Below are positions 23,070 through 33,040 of a DNA stretch of 64,000 nucleotides, piece after piece; the first letter of the stretch is position 1; each line of letters starts with the position of its first letter. The notes below the pieces were generated by a model. It saw only the letters and a program-made list of their open reading frames with translations. It made no database searches and had not been told where the DNA came from. This stretch comes from Saprospirales bacterium (lineage in GTDB: Bacteria > Bacteroidota > Bacteroidia > Chitinophagales > JADIYW01): NCBI GenBank assembly GCA_016711605.1, contig JADJSS010000008.1, positions 1 to 64,000 on the forward strand, in the 5' to 3' direction. A program made the position numbers and the translations under genes.

Positions 23070-25901
23070 TTATTTATTCTTTCCTTTTATCCATCTTTCA
23101 GCTATGCTTCCTTTTCTCTCTAAATCAAATAACATAGAACCATAATAAATAGCACCAACTTTTGGCGAACCGTACGCTTCAATATGTTGGTTGTTATAGA
23201 TCTTTGAGCCACCAACTTGTAGCGTAAACCATCGAGGAAATTCATACGAAATCTGCATATCCAACATATGGTAACTTGGCACTAATCCATCGCCAAAGGT
23301 ACTTTCCCATTGGTATTTATCTACCCATTTAAAATTCAAACCAAAACCTAAACCTTTCCAAATGCGTTGCGCACTTAAGCCAATATTGAATTTATGTTTA
23401 GGTGTATTAAAACCAGGAATAATTGGATCAACTAATTTTTTTGTATTTAAATCTGAATACGTGTAATTCACTGCAGCAACTATACTTTTCCAAATATAAT
23501 AATTCAAACCAATCGAAGCACCATACGCATTTACATGTTGTCGCGCATTAACTGGTCGCTGATATAAACGAGTATATGCATTTTTTAACATAGCATCATT
23601 TCCAGCTTCGGTTCCAATAATAATATCTTCAGCTGATGGAATATAATATCGGATATCGCCAATAAAATTAAAATACCGATTTAAATATGCTACAAAATCA
23701 ATGTATAATTTTTTTGCTACAACTCCACGATATCCAAATTCGAAAGAGTTTACTTGTTCTGGTTTTAATTTATCAAATTTCACCACTTTTAATAAATTAT
23801 AATTTGGAACTAAGTTCGTGTTGTAATCTGCTTGAAAATCTTTTACCGATTGAAATTCATAACCAGTAACTCCATTTAAATTTCCTAATAAATTGATAGC
23901 ACCTAAATTGAGTGAAATGTACTGATTCTGAAGCGTTGGCGCACGAAATGCTTGTTGATAAGAGAATCGAATTGAATGATTTTTATACGTACCAATTGCT
24001 GAAATTCTCGGAGAAAACTGCACTTTGAAATTCTTAGATTTATCGATGCGTGCTGAGCCAACAATTTTCAAATGCTTATCAAAAAGCTCTACTGTTAATT
24101 GTGTGTATCCACCAACTTCATAGGTCTTTAAATCCTGAAACTTTGCTTTTAAATTTGGAGAACCATCTGCTAAAGTATCTGCTTTATTTAAAAGTGTATC
24201 AAAGAAAATAGAACCATACGAACGAGGAATAAATAAACGATAAGACACACCAGAAATCCAGTTTATATTATGTTTGAAAGTATGATTGTAAGAAGCTTCT
24301 ACATGGTGCATCGAAGATTTATCCTGAAATTTTGCACCAGTAACCAAATTGGCATCATTTACAATTATATTATAAGCAGAATCAAATGCAGCCGTTCCAG
24401 GTTGTAAGAATGCACCATCAAACGCTTTCTGCAATGCGTACGCACGCGTAGTTAACACATCAGCTTCATTTGGGTCATCTTTGAAACCGTTTGTAAATTC
24501 AGACAGTTTTCCAAAATATTCTCTAACGAAATTAGAAACATAATTAGCAATTCCAATCTTAGAAAGGTTGATGGCACCAAAAACCATATCATAAGATTTG
24601 CCAGCATTTTCTTGTGTTGTGTAATATTTTACTTGTAATCCTTTGTAATCAAACTGCACTTTGTGTTGTTGAAATAAAATATTTTTTATGTTGTAACGAT
24701 TAGAACCTTGATAGACTGCTGTGCCACGACCGAATTTATACTGATATTCAATCTGCATATCTTTTATAGGTCTCGCGTATAATGCAAATGCAGCTTTTAT
24801 GCTTTCTGTTTTTCCGTCAGATAAATCTTTTTCTCTGTAACCAGGTGCATTTACGCGTATGGTTCCAGGAAAAGCCACAGGAAAAAAATCTAAATATGCA
24901 TTCAACGCTCTAAATTGACGTGCTTTTGCAGTATCATCACTGAATTGTAATTTCCGAACAATAGTACTTACATTAACATCGGTACCAACATCACCATATA
25001 CATTTGCAACAGAATCGTCGGCAACCCAATCATTTGCACGAAAATATTGTGCAGATATTTTAAAGCCAACAATATCACGGCCATGTTTTTTCTTTCCAAA
25101 TGCGTTTGCATATCGCACTTGAGCATCTACCATTTGTCGAGAGCCACCTTTAATTTTTACTTGTAAATTTTTATAATCGAACGGATTTTTAGTTTGCATA
25201 CTCACAATTCCTTGAAAAGCATTTGCACCATATAAAGCAGACGATGCACCTGAAATAATCTCAACACTTTCTAAATCCAAATCAGATGCACCAACTAAAT
25301 TACCTACTGGAAAATTTAAACCAGGTGCTTGATTGTCCATTCCATCAATAAATTGAACTACACGAACAGGTGCTGTAGTGTTGAATCCACGTGTATTAAA
25401 TACTTGAAAACCCATACTAGAAGTAGTAATATCGACATCTTTTAAATTACCTAAACTTTGATAAAAGTTACCAGATGCAACACTTTGTATTTGTTTTGAA
25501 TTTAATTTTTGAATAGATGATGGTGATGTTTGAATACGTTCACTTAATCGCGAAGCTGAAATAACGACATCATTACTTACTCTGATTTCTTCTGATTGTA
25601 AGGATGCATTAATATTCTGATTAGGTTCTGTAATATCTATTTGTTGAGTTGCAAAACCAAGATATGTAATTTCCAATTTTGCTGGCAAAGTAACCGCTGC
25701 TTTTATTTCAAAATTTCCATCTAAATCAGTAACTGCACCAAAGTTGGTTCCAATAATTTGCACATTAGCACCAATTAATGCTTCTTTATTTTTATCGGTG
25801 ATTTTTCCTTTTACAGTAATATCTTCTGCATGTAATGCATTTGTAATAAAAGAAAATAGTAAAATGAAAAATAATTTTTTAAGATTATTTGCTTGATTCA
25901 T
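23070..25901 (-). CDS. TonB-dependent receptor with carboxypeptidase-like N-terminal domain
   Basis: This 943-aa outer membrane receptor has a signal peptide (LFFILLFSFITNALHA), a CarboxypepD_reg-like domain (ITVKGKITDKNKEALIGANVQIIGTN, ~residues 26-110), a plug domain (ISASRLSERIQTSPSSIQKLNSKQI through EIISGASSALYGANAFQGIVSM, ~125-240) and a long beta-barrel ending in an aromatic-rich strand. It imports a substrate using TonB energy. No SusD partner is next to it, so it is not a typical polysaccharide system, and the substrate is unknown. It precedes no partner except the CocE-type gene upstream on the same strand (27-nt gap), which suggests an operon. Confidence 0.93.
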   Translation of the reverse strand: MNQANNLKKLFFILLFSFITNALHAEDITVKGKITDKNKEALIGANVQIIGTNFGAVTDLDGNFEIKAAVTLPAKLEITYLGFATQQIDITEPNQNINASLQSEEIRVSNDVVISASRLSERIQTSPSSIQKLNSKQIQSVASGNFYQSLGNLKDVDITTSSMGFQVFNTRGFNTTAPVRVVQFIDGMDNQAPGLNFPVGNLVGASDLDLESVEIISGASSALYGANAFQGIVSMQTKNPFDYKNLQVKIKGGSRQMVDAQVRYANAFGKKKHGRDIVGFKISAQYFRANDWVADDSVANVYGDVGTDVNVSTIVRKLQFSDDTAKARQFRALNAYLDFFPVAFPGTIRVNAPGYREKDLSDGKTESIKAAFALYARPIKDMQIEYQYKFGRGTAVYQGSNRYNIKNILFQQHKVQFDYKGLQVKYYTTQENAGKSYDMVFGAINLSKIGIANYVSNFVREYFGKLSEFTNGFKDDPNEADVLTTRAYALQKAFDGAFLQPGTAAFDSAYNIIVNDANLVTGAKFQDKSSMHHVEASYNHTFKHNINWISGVSYRLFIPRSYGSIFFDTLLNKADTLADGSPNLKAKFQDLKTYEVGGYTQLTVELFDKHLKIVGSARIDKSKNFKVQFSPRISAIGTYKNHSIRFSYQQAFRAPTLQNQYISLNLGAINLLGNLNGVTGYEFQSVKDFQADYNTNLVPNYNLLKVVKFDKLKPEQVNSFEFGYRGVVAKKLYIDFVAYLNRYFNFIGDIRYYIPSAEDIIIGTEAGNDAMLKNAYTRLYQRPVNARQHVNAYGASIGLNYYIWKSIVAAVNYTYSDLNTKKLVDPIIPGFNTPKHKFNIGLSAQRIWKGLGFGLNFKWVDKYQWESTFGDGLVPSYHMLDMQISYEFPRWFTLQVGGSKIYNNQHIEAYGSPKVGAIYYGSMLFDLERKGSIAERWIKGKNK

Positions 25902-25928
25902 TTGGTTTGGTTTTTAGTTAGTAAAAAA

Positions 25929-28853
25929 TTAATTAACAGTAAAAGATTTTGTTATTTTCTGATTTTCGTCTTTCACGTCAATAATTTCTAATAAATATTG
26001 ACCTTTAGCTAAAATGGAAACGTCAAATTGATGCTGTTCATTGATTTCATTCGAAATTAATTTTTCGCCTAACATATTATAAATCGTAGCTGAGTATTTT
26101 CCATTTTTATTGATGAATAATTCAAATTTACCATTACTTGGATTTGGATATAGATTAACGTTCCAATTAGGTTTAGTGGTATTTTGTCTGATTGCAGTAA
26201 TCACACTTTCAGTTCCATACACAGGCAATTCAATATTGGTTGGATATACATCAGAAAAAGCAATACGCTGTACAGATGTTCGCGGCGCAAATTCTATACC
26301 GTTGTAAATATACGTTCTTCCATCTGAAGGTTTGCGACGGAAAAATTCTCCAGCCATTATAGGTACATTCGCAGACGACTGAAAACGTGGATAGTTACTA
26401 CTTGAAATAAGTACTTTAATTTTGTGTCCTTTAGCAAAGGTATATGCAATAGGATAGCATTGGAAATAATATTCGTATAATTTTCCTACATCAATATTTG
26501 AAAACGGTGCATTGTCATTTTGAGCACCAACTGCAATAGATTTAGCAAATTCACGAGCTCGCGCATTCACTGCACCTTCTACCACAAAAAATTCTTTTCC
26601 ATCAGGATACACATCTAGAAAGCGAACAAAAAAATCGCAATCAGTTGGACCAGAAGCTGCGTTTAAAGGATTTGATTTTGCGTATAATTTTACTTTTGGA
26701 AATCCAATTATACATAATGAATCTGGAAGAATTTCTGTTTCAAATTTAATTACGCCTTCACGATTCATAGTAAACTTTGCGAAGTTAGTATCTGCTAAAT
26801 TCATTTGTCCTTGCGACTCTCGATCGCCTTGAGGTGTTTGTTCAATCATGTTACCACCACCAACTGTAATTACTGGATTATCTGGATCGTGCACATAAAC
26901 AGAATATCCTTCATCTGAAACTGGTTTTTTAAAATCTAATCTGCCACTTTTATGCAAATACATATTGTGCCAATGAATATCGTTTGGTGGAAAAACCTCA
27001 GAACCCATCCAATAATTTCCTGCATATGAAACTGTACCACTATCATTAGATGCGCCTGTAACATAATAACGAATACTTGGAATAGTTGTATAATCGTATT
27101 GAGGAATACCATCAAACTTTCCGCTAGTTCCAAACCCTTGTAAAATAGGACCCAAATCTGGCAAATCTAATTTGAAAGGAATAACTAAAGCTCCTAATCT
27201 TATTTCAACTGGAACTTGTTTTAAACTTTCAGCACCTAAAATAAAATTTAATAATGCTGAGAATGGTATTTTATAATCTTCTGCTGGAAATCTTACTTCT
27301 AGTAAAGGTAATTGTGGTAATGGCTTTTGCCATAAGGTTGATTTAGGTATTAAAACTTTTGGTTCTCCTGTTTTATTGTAACCATTATAATTTAAATTGT
27401 ATCTAAACCAGCTAATAAGTTCTGATTTTGCAATATCAGCGATATTAATTTCACCATCAGCACCAATATTTGCAATGTCTATTTTGGTAATATCTGTAAC
27501 ATTTTTAGGATAAGTTTTATCACCAGTTTTTGTTGATGCAATTGTTTGATGTGCCCAAGGTCCAATAATTATTTTCTGCAGATTTTTTTTTGCTGTAATG
27601 TTATCTTGAATTAGTTTGTGTGTTTCCATTGATCCATCTACAAAAATGTCCCACCATCCAGCTACATGAAAAGTAGGAACTTCAATATTTGAATATCTTG
27701 AGTAAGTTCCGTTTTTATCGCCTTCACCATTAATATCTACTGGTGCTTTGCTGGCGTCCATATCACTTCTGCCAATAGAATTTGGATAATAACCTGCAGG
27801 ACTATTTTCATATTTTATTGTTACAAAATGGTCGATAGCTTTGTTGGCTGCCTCAAATTTATCTGCAGTTCCATAATCTTTTGATGAATGAATATCATCA
27901 TTTATACTCATATCAATAGCTATGTCTTCATCTCGTGTGTCTTTTATTTGTCCACGCAACCAGCCAGTTACTAATCCATCTCTTAAACAACCATTTTGAT
28001 AACCTGTACTTTTATAAAACTCCAACGGGCCAACAATCGGAAACATAGATTTTAAACCAGGTTGTGTTGGATCTATTTTATGTGCTGCAGCAGCTTGTAA
28101 TTGATTATATCCTAAAGCTGAAGCTCCAAATGTACCAATCGAACCATTATAAACTAAATCAGTTGTTTCAAAATTTCCATCTCTGTTTAAATCATATTTT
28201 CTTACTAATTGATTTTTAACAAACTCTAATGTGTTGTAACCATCTTCGTGATTATTTCCATTTCTTGGGTCAGAAGGTGCAGTAATATCTAATATATGAG
28301 TATAATTGTGATAAGGCCATTTTTTCCAGCTATCAGAATACAAAGGTAAATATGCACCTTGTGATGTATATCTTCCACGCATATCTTGTACTGCACCAGC
28401 ATAACCTAAGAGCGCCATTGCTGCTCCTTCTACTGCACCTCTTTTATTATAAGGTGTACGTTCCAAAATCATTGGTAGTTGGTAAGGGTTTGGATTTGGA
28501 ACTCCATTTATAGTGTCGTATATAATAAATTGAGCACCTTTTTGCAATAGTACTGCAAAAATTGGAATACGTACTGGTGGAAATGGCGCTGGCAATAAAT
28601 TGAATGTGATAGTGTCTTTATATACAAAACTATCCTGTAGTATAGGTAAATAAATATCTGTCATTAATTTTGTACCATCAGGCATAGTAAATGGTACTTG
28701 AGTTCTTGTTGAAAAATCACTGATGTCATCTAATGTTCCATTTATTTTATCACCAACAATTTCTCTAGCACCTGGTATAGGAAAATATTTAGTTTGAGCA
28801 CGTGATATTATTACCAATAACATTAAGGTAATGATTGAAATCAAATTTCTCAT
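25929..28853 (-). CDS. secreted CocE/NonD family hydrolase with T9SS sorting domain
   Basis: This 974-aa protein has a signal peptide (LISIITLMLLVIISRAQ), an S15/CocE-type alpha/beta hydrolase domain and a beta-sandwich X-Pro dipeptidyl-peptidase C-terminal domain. IGTFGASALG carries the likely nucleophile serine, and GPWAHQT the catalytic histidine. The last ~75 residues, beginning VNLYPNPSNGKFELFI, are a type A T9SS sorting domain, so it is exported by the type IX system to the surface. It should cleave acyl or peptide bonds, and the substrate is unknown. It ends 27 nt before the TonB receptor gene. Confidence 0.88.
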   Translation of the reverse strand: MRNLISIITLMLLVIISRAQTKYFPIPGAREIVGDKINGTLDDISDFSTRTQVPFTMPDGTKLMTDIYLPILQDSFVYKDTITFNLLPAPFPPVRIPIFAVLLQKGAQFIIYDTINGVPNPNPYQLPMILERTPYNKRGAVEGAAMALLGYAGAVQDMRGRYTSQGAYLPLYSDSWKKWPYHNYTHILDITAPSDPRNGNNHEDGYNTLEFVKNQLVRKYDLNRDGNFETTDLVYNGSIGTFGASALGYNQLQAAAAHKIDPTQPGLKSMFPIVGPLEFYKSTGYQNGCLRDGLVTGWLRGQIKDTRDEDIAIDMSINDDIHSSKDYGTADKFEAANKAIDHFVTIKYENSPAGYYPNSIGRSDMDASKAPVDINGEGDKNGTYSRYSNIEVPTFHVAGWWDIFVDGSMETHKLIQDNITAKKNLQKIIIGPWAHQTIASTKTGDKTYPKNVTDITKIDIANIGADGEINIADIAKSELISWFRYNLNYNGYNKTGEPKVLIPKSTLWQKPLPQLPLLEVRFPAEDYKIPFSALLNFILGAESLKQVPVEIRLGALVIPFKLDLPDLGPILQGFGTSGKFDGIPQYDYTTIPSIRYYVTGASNDSGTVSYAGNYWMGSEVFPPNDIHWHNMYLHKSGRLDFKKPVSDEGYSVYVHDPDNPVITVGGGNMIEQTPQGDRESQGQMNLADTNFAKFTMNREGVIKFETEILPDSLCIIGFPKVKLYAKSNPLNAASGPTDCDFFVRFLDVYPDGKEFFVVEGAVNARAREFAKSIAVGAQNDNAPFSNIDVGKLYEYYFQCYPIAYTFAKGHKIKVLISSSNYPRFQSSANVPIMAGEFFRRKPSDGRTYIYNGIEFAPRTSVQRIAFSDVYPTNIELPVYGTESVITAIRQNTTKPNWNVNLYPNPSNGKFELFINKNGKYSATIYNMLGEKLISNEINEQHQFDVSILAKGQYLLEIIDVKDENQKITKSFTVN

Positions 28854-28919
28854 AGTAGTTTATTTTCTGAAAGTTAAGAAAATAAATTCTAAATGTTAAA
28901 AATAGTTATTAAATTTTTT

Positions 28920-28952
28920 TTTGACAATTTTAGGTATGATAATTTATCTTTG
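28920..28952 (+). promoter_or_regulatory. promoter of the TerC gene, giving a near-leaderless mRNA
   Basis: TTTG at 28920-28923 and TATCTTTG at 28945-28952, 21 nt apart, match the Bacteroidota -33/-7 promoter. The ATG of terC starts at 28958, 5 nt after the -7 box, so the transcript should begin at or within a base or two of the start codon. Confidence 0.65.
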
Positions 28953-28957
28953 CAAGA

Positions 28958-29713
28958 ATGGAACATATTTTAGGTGATATTTCAATACAGCAAGCAATTT
29001 TAATTGTAATCAATCTAATAGTGATAGAAAGCTTATTGTCAGTTGACAATGCAGCCGTATTGGCAACGATGGTGATGGATTTACCTAAAGAACAACGTGA
29101 TAAAGCATTAAAATATGGAATTATTGGTGCCTACGTTTTTCGAGGTATTTGTTTATTATTAGCAGCATGGTTAATTAAAATCTGGTGGTTAAAATCTGTA
29201 GGTGGTTTGTATCTTATTTATTTATTTGTTGATTATTTTAAATCTAAATCAACTAAAGAAACAGAAGATGACACATTAAATAAAGAGGAAAATATAATTT
29301 ATAAATACACCATTGGATTGTTTGGAAAATTTTGGTCGACTGTAATTTTAGTCGAGATTATGGATTTAGCTTTTTCTATTGACAATGTTTTTGCTGCTGT
29401 TGCTTTTACTGATAATATCTACTTGATTTGGATTGGCGTTTTTATTGGAATTTTAGCCATGCGTTTTGTAGCACAAGCATTTGTAAAATTGATGGAAAAA
29501 TATCCATTCTTGGAAACTGCTGCTTTTGTTGTAATTGGAATTTTAGGATTGAAATTATTACTTTCATTTCCTGCACACTTTTTACATGACAGTGTAGCAT
29601 TTAAATTTATTGAAAGCGAACGATTTGATTTAATTATTTCATTTGTAACTGTTTTGGTTTTTGTTGTTCCAATTGCAACTTCATTTCTATTCAACTTTCC
29701 TAAACGGAAATAA
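28958..29713 (+). CDS. TerC family integral membrane protein
   Basis: This 251-aa membrane protein has about seven helices and two internally repeated halves, each with the acidic TerC signature: SVDNAAVLA (D30-N31) and SIDNVFAAVAF (D142-N143). TerC proteins are implicated in metal ion (manganese, tellurite) export at the membrane. No ter operon partners are next to it. The length is that of the YkoY/YceF-like short members. Confidence 0.9.
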   Translation: MEHILGDISIQQAILIVINLIVIESLLSVDNAAVLATMVMDLPKEQRDKALKYGIIGAYVFRGICLLLAAWLIKIWWLKSVGGLYLIYLFVDYFKSKSTKETEDDTLNKEENIIYKYTIGLFGKFWSTVILVEIMDLAFSIDNVFAAVAFTDNIYLIWIGVFIGILAMRFVAQAFVKLMEKYPFLETAAFVVIGILGLKLLLSFPAHFLHDSVAFKFIESERFDLIISFVTVLVFVVPIATSFLFNFPKRK

Positions 29714-29722
29714 AGATATTTT

Positions 29723-30085
29723 TCATTTTTTATTTAGCAGTTTTTTCATTTCTTCAAATTCTTTATAATATCCTTCAATAATTCCGTCTGGTTTATCAAT
29801 TATATTTTTATCTGTAACCACACCTAAACAAACTTTATCGTTATAACTGATAATACTAACTCCAATACCTAGAGGACTGGTTTGTGGCACCCAAAACATA
29901 ATATCTTTCACTTCAACACCAGCAAGAAAAATGGAGTTTTTAGGACCTGGTACATTGGTTATAACACCTGCAATTCTGGTACCAATAAAATCAGAAAATT
30001 TTTGTTCAAGAGATGAAGGTATTACATCTGCTAGTATATTCAATAAATTATAAATCAAAACAGGTTCAATCGAATGTTTTAACAA
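29723..30085 (-). CDS. wax ester synthase/diacylglycerol acyltransferase, C-terminal fragment
   Basis: This 120-aa fragment contains ITNVPGPKNSIFLAGVEVKDIMFWVPQTSPLGIGVSIISYND, a segment typical of the C-terminal domain of bacterial WS/DGAT enzymes. It has no start of its own; the coding sense continues upstream in another frame across a run of nine A (coding strand) near 30091-30100. It belongs with the N-terminal fragment at 30289-31080. Confidence 0.75.
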   Translation of the reverse strand: MLKHSIEPVLIYNLLNILADVIPSSLEQKFSDFIGTRIAGVITNVPGPKNSIFLAGVEVKDIMFWVPQTSPLGIGVSIISYNDKVCLGVVTDKNIIDKPDGIIEGYYKEFEEMKKLLNKK

Positions 30086-30288
30086 TTCAGTTTTTTTTTA
30101 ATGTATTGAATTCGTTTTTTTATATTATTTAAATGAACAGGTAATTCAATCGACAGCATTCCAATCTTATTGTGTACTCTTATGACTTCGTTTTTTTGCG
30201 CAAATTTACTGGCACAACAATTCTAATGCATTTATCCAATTGCTGTTTATGTTTTTCAAATGTCTTCTTAAGGCACCAGTTATTAATG

Positions 30289-31080
30289 CTATAAAATATC
30301 ATTAATGGTTGCATTATGATGTTTACCAATTGCCTTAATTACAGATAAAGGAAGTGGTTTTGACCAAGCAGCTATTTTACAACAACTAAGTTCACCTTTA
30401 TAGATAGTTCCTTGCACAGATTCACCTAAAAACAATCTTCCAAGTTCTTTTGTAATACTCCAGGATTCTTTTAAAGTATCGTTTAAATGTTCAGGATTTT
30501 TAAGCAATTCTTTAGCTTCATGGAAGATATCCTGACCTGTATGCAATAATGAATCAATATCTTTTTTTAAGGAATGTATTTCATTAACAACATTTTCGGT
30601 TTTAATTTCCATACTTAAAGATTCTTTTTTAGTAGAACCAGTAAGAGAAAATAATACTTTGACTAATGCAATTCCATCTGCAATTGCATGATGCAATCTC
30701 CACAGAACTACGCTGCCTCCATTATAATTATCTATCAAATGAACCTGCCACAATGGTTTACTTTCGTCTAGTGGTTGACTAATCAAATCACTGATAATAT
30801 TTTGCAGATTAAAATAATTTCCTGGAGCTGGAAGCGCAATATGGTGAAAATGAGAATTCACATTAAAATGCTCATCCAAATGCCAGGTTGGTTTTTTATT
30901 CTTAAGAATTACTTTCTTCTGAAATCTTTCAAATTTCAATAAACGAGTTTCAATTATTTCTAATAGCTTTTTCTTGTTCACTGGCTTATCCAGTATCATC
31001 ATACCTGTTATTGTAACAAGACTATTTGGCATATTAACGTCCCACATCATATGGTCTATTTTCTTGAGTGGCTTATCCAT
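30289..31080 (-). CDS. wax ester synthase/diacylglycerol acyltransferase, N-terminal fragment
   Basis: This 263-aa fragment has the condensation-type active-site motif HHxxxDG (H130-H131 ... D135-G136 in LHHAIADGIALV) of the WS/DGAT family, which esterifies fatty acyl-CoA with diacylglycerol or fatty alcohol to make storage lipids. The frame stops at NATINDIL. In the 203 nt up to the next fragment, family-like pieces appear in changing frames (ALITGALRRHLKN, IRIVVPVNLRKK, VHNKIGMLSIELPVHL), so the gene carries about four shifts. It is inactive if the sequence is right. Confidence 0.8.
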   Translation of the reverse strand: MDKPLKKIDHMMWDVNMPNSLVTITGMMILDKPVNKKKLLEIIETRLLKFERFQKKVILKNKKPTWHLDEHFNVNSHFHHIALPAPGNYFNLQNIISDLISQPLDESKPLWQVHLIDNYNGGSVVLWRLHHAIADGIALVKVLFSLTGSTKKESLSMEIKTENVVNEIHSLKKDIDSLLHTGQDIFHEAKELLKNPEHLNDTLKESWSITKELGRLFLGESVQGTIYKGELSCCKIAAWSKPLPLSVIKAIGKHHNATINDIL

Positions 31081-31163
31081 TTATTTTAATTTTAAATGAA
31101 TTTATGCAAGAATTCAATTATAAACTATGATGAAAATCAGTTATTTAAAAAAAAAAGAAAAAA

Positions 31164-31835
31164 TTACTTCTTCATTCTATCTTTAAAAACTTTCTCAAAT
31201 TTTTCTATTTTTGGCTGAATTACAAACTGACAATAACCTTGCGTTTTGTTGTCATTGTAATAGTTTTGATGATAGTCTTCCGCTTTATAAAACACATCAA
31301 ACTTAGTAACTTCTGTGACAATTGGCTTTGGATATGCTTTTTCAGAATTTAATGCAGCAATAATTTCTTCAGATGCATTTTTTTGTGCTTCACTATGATA
31401 AAAAATTGCGGAACGATATTGAGTGCCAACATCATTTCCTTGTTGATTCAACGTAGTTGGATCATGCATCGTAAAAAATACTTTCAATATTTCTGCAAAT
31501 GAAACTTTAGTGGTGTCAAAAGTAATTTGAATCACTTCAGCATGACCTGTTGTGCCACTGCAAACTGCATGATAGGATGGATTTTTAACATGACCACCAG
31601 AAAAACCAGATTCTACTTTTTCTACACCATCTAAACGCTGAAAAACAGCTTCGATACACCAATAGCAACCACCACCAAACGTTGCAACTTCGTAATTTGT
31701 ATTTGTACTCATATTATTTTTTTTTGCTGATTGTTCTGTTTTATTTTTTTCTGAAGATTTAATTGCTTTAGTTGATTTCGCGTTGTTGCAACTCGCAATT
31801 GCAAACAATGAAAAAAGTGTGATAATAAATTGCAT
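31164..31835 (-). CDS. msrA: peptide-methionine (S)-S-oxide reductase, lipoprotein form
   Basis: This 223-aa enzyme repairs oxidised methionine. An N-terminal lipoprotein signal (FAIASC16) and a ~30-residue polar linker precede the MsrA domain, which opens with ATFGGGCYWC (catalytic C57, C60) and has GHAEVIQI and the usual DPTTLNQQGNDVGTQYRSAIF segment. MsrA proteins are usually cytoplasmic; here the signal places it in the periplasm or on a membrane surface. An internal start at residue 42 (MSTNTNYEV) would give the bare cytoplasmic form. Confidence 0.93.
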   Translation of the reverse strand: MQFIITLFSLFAIASCNNAKSTKAIKSSEKNKTEQSAKKNNMSTNTNYEVATFGGGCYWCIEAVFQRLDGVEKVESGFSGGHVKNPSYHAVCSGTTGHAEVIQITFDTTKVSFAEILKVFFTMHDPTTLNQQGNDVGTQYRSAIFYHSEAQKNASEEIIAALNSEKAYPKPIVTEVTKFDVFYKAEDYHQNYYNDNKTQGYCQFVIQPKIEKFEKVFKDRMKK

Positions 31836-31939
31836 ATTGTTTTTATTCTAATTGACGATATAACACTAATAAACTTACAAAGGTTTTGTGAAGTTTAGTT
31901 AATTATTTCAAGTAAAAATAAATTGGCGTTGAAATGGAT

Positions 31940-33040
31940 TTATTTCAAAATTTGATAAACAACTAATGAAACTATATAAGCCAATGTGCTCATATACGCA
32001 AATTGAAGAGCTGGCCATTTCCAGGTTTTGGTTTCTCGGTAAACGGTTGCCAAGGTGCTGAAACATTGCATCGCAAATAAATAAAACAACACCAATGAAA
32101 GTGCTACAGCAACAGTGAACACTGGTTTTCCTGCTGCATTTTTTTCACTTGCTAATTTTTGCTGAATGGTTTGTCGGCTAGCATCTTTGCCAATTGAATA
32201 TAAAGTAGAAATAGTACCAACAAAAACTTCGCGAGCAGCAAATGATGTGATTAGTGCAATTCCAATTTTCCAATCGAAACCTAATGGTTTTATGATTGGT
32301 TCTATAATTCGACCTGCGTAACCTGCATACGAATATTCCAATTTTTTGGAAGCAATATGCAATTCGGTTTGTGTTGCATCGTATTGCATTAATGAAGCTT
32401 CAATAGTGGCTGTGTTTATGGCTTCTTTTATTTTATTTGATGGACCAAAACTTGCTAAAAACCATAACACAATAGATACTACCAAAATAATTTTTCCAGC
32501 ACCAATTACAAATGACTTTACTTTATCATACACGTTGAAAAAAACATTTTTCCAATGTGGCATTTTATATGCTGGCAATTCTAACATTAAAAAAGAATGT
32601 TCATTTGATTTTAATATCTTTTTAAAAACGAATGCTGAAAACAACGCTGCCATCACACCAATTAAATACAGCATCATAAAAACAAGTGCCTGTGAATTAA
32701 TAAAGCCAAACACTTTAAATCTAGGTATAACAAAACCGATAAGCACTGCAAATACTGGTATTCTGGCAGAACAACTGATTAATGGTGTTACCATAATAGT
32801 AATTAATCGTTCTTTCCAATTGCTTATAGTACGTGTGCTCATAATTGCTGGAATGGCACATGCGCCACCAGAAATCAATGAAACAATGCTTCTTCCATTT
32901 AAACCAAATCGTTGCATGATTTTATCAAACATAAAAACTGCACGCGACATATAACCAACTTCTTCTAAAATCGAAATCAATAAAAATAAAATGAAAATTT
33001 GTGGTACAAAAACCAACACACCACTGATGCCAGGCACCAT
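31940..33040 (-). CDS. feoB: ferrous iron transporter FeoB, C-terminal membrane fragment
   Basis: This 366-aa fragment is the permease part of FeoB: MVPGISGVLVFVPQIFILFLLISILEEVGYMSR is the first Gate motif region, and CSARIPVFAVLIGF, TSFAAREVFVGTISTLY and the C-terminal helices follow. Its frame continues upstream to about 33096 through NNIFPAIYFTKLVSEG, where it should join the N-terminal G-domain fragment. A run of five A at 33095-33099 is the likely frameshift site. Confidence 0.85.
   Translation of the reverse strand: MVPGISGVLVFVPQIFILFLLISILEEVGYMSRAVFMFDKIMQRFGLNGRSIVSLISGGACAIPAIMSTRTISNWKERLITIMVTPLISCSARIPVFAVLIGFVIPRFKVFGFINSQALVFMMLYLIGVMAALFSAFVFKKILKSNEHSFLMLELPAYKMPHWKNVFFNVYDKVKSFVIGAGKIILVVSIVLWFLASFGPSNKIKEAINTATIEASLMQYDATQTELHIASKKLEYSYAGYAGRIIEPIIKPLGFDWKIGIALITSFAAREVFVGTISTLYSIGKDASRQTIQQKLASEKNAAGKPVFTVAVALSLVLFYLFAMQCFSTLATVYRETKTWKWPALQFAYMSTLAYIVSLVVYQILK

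Noticed and set aside
32346..32954. 202-aa open frame on the + strand opposite feoB
   Set aside because: It lies antisense to a well-matched FeoB membrane domain and has no family features of its own.
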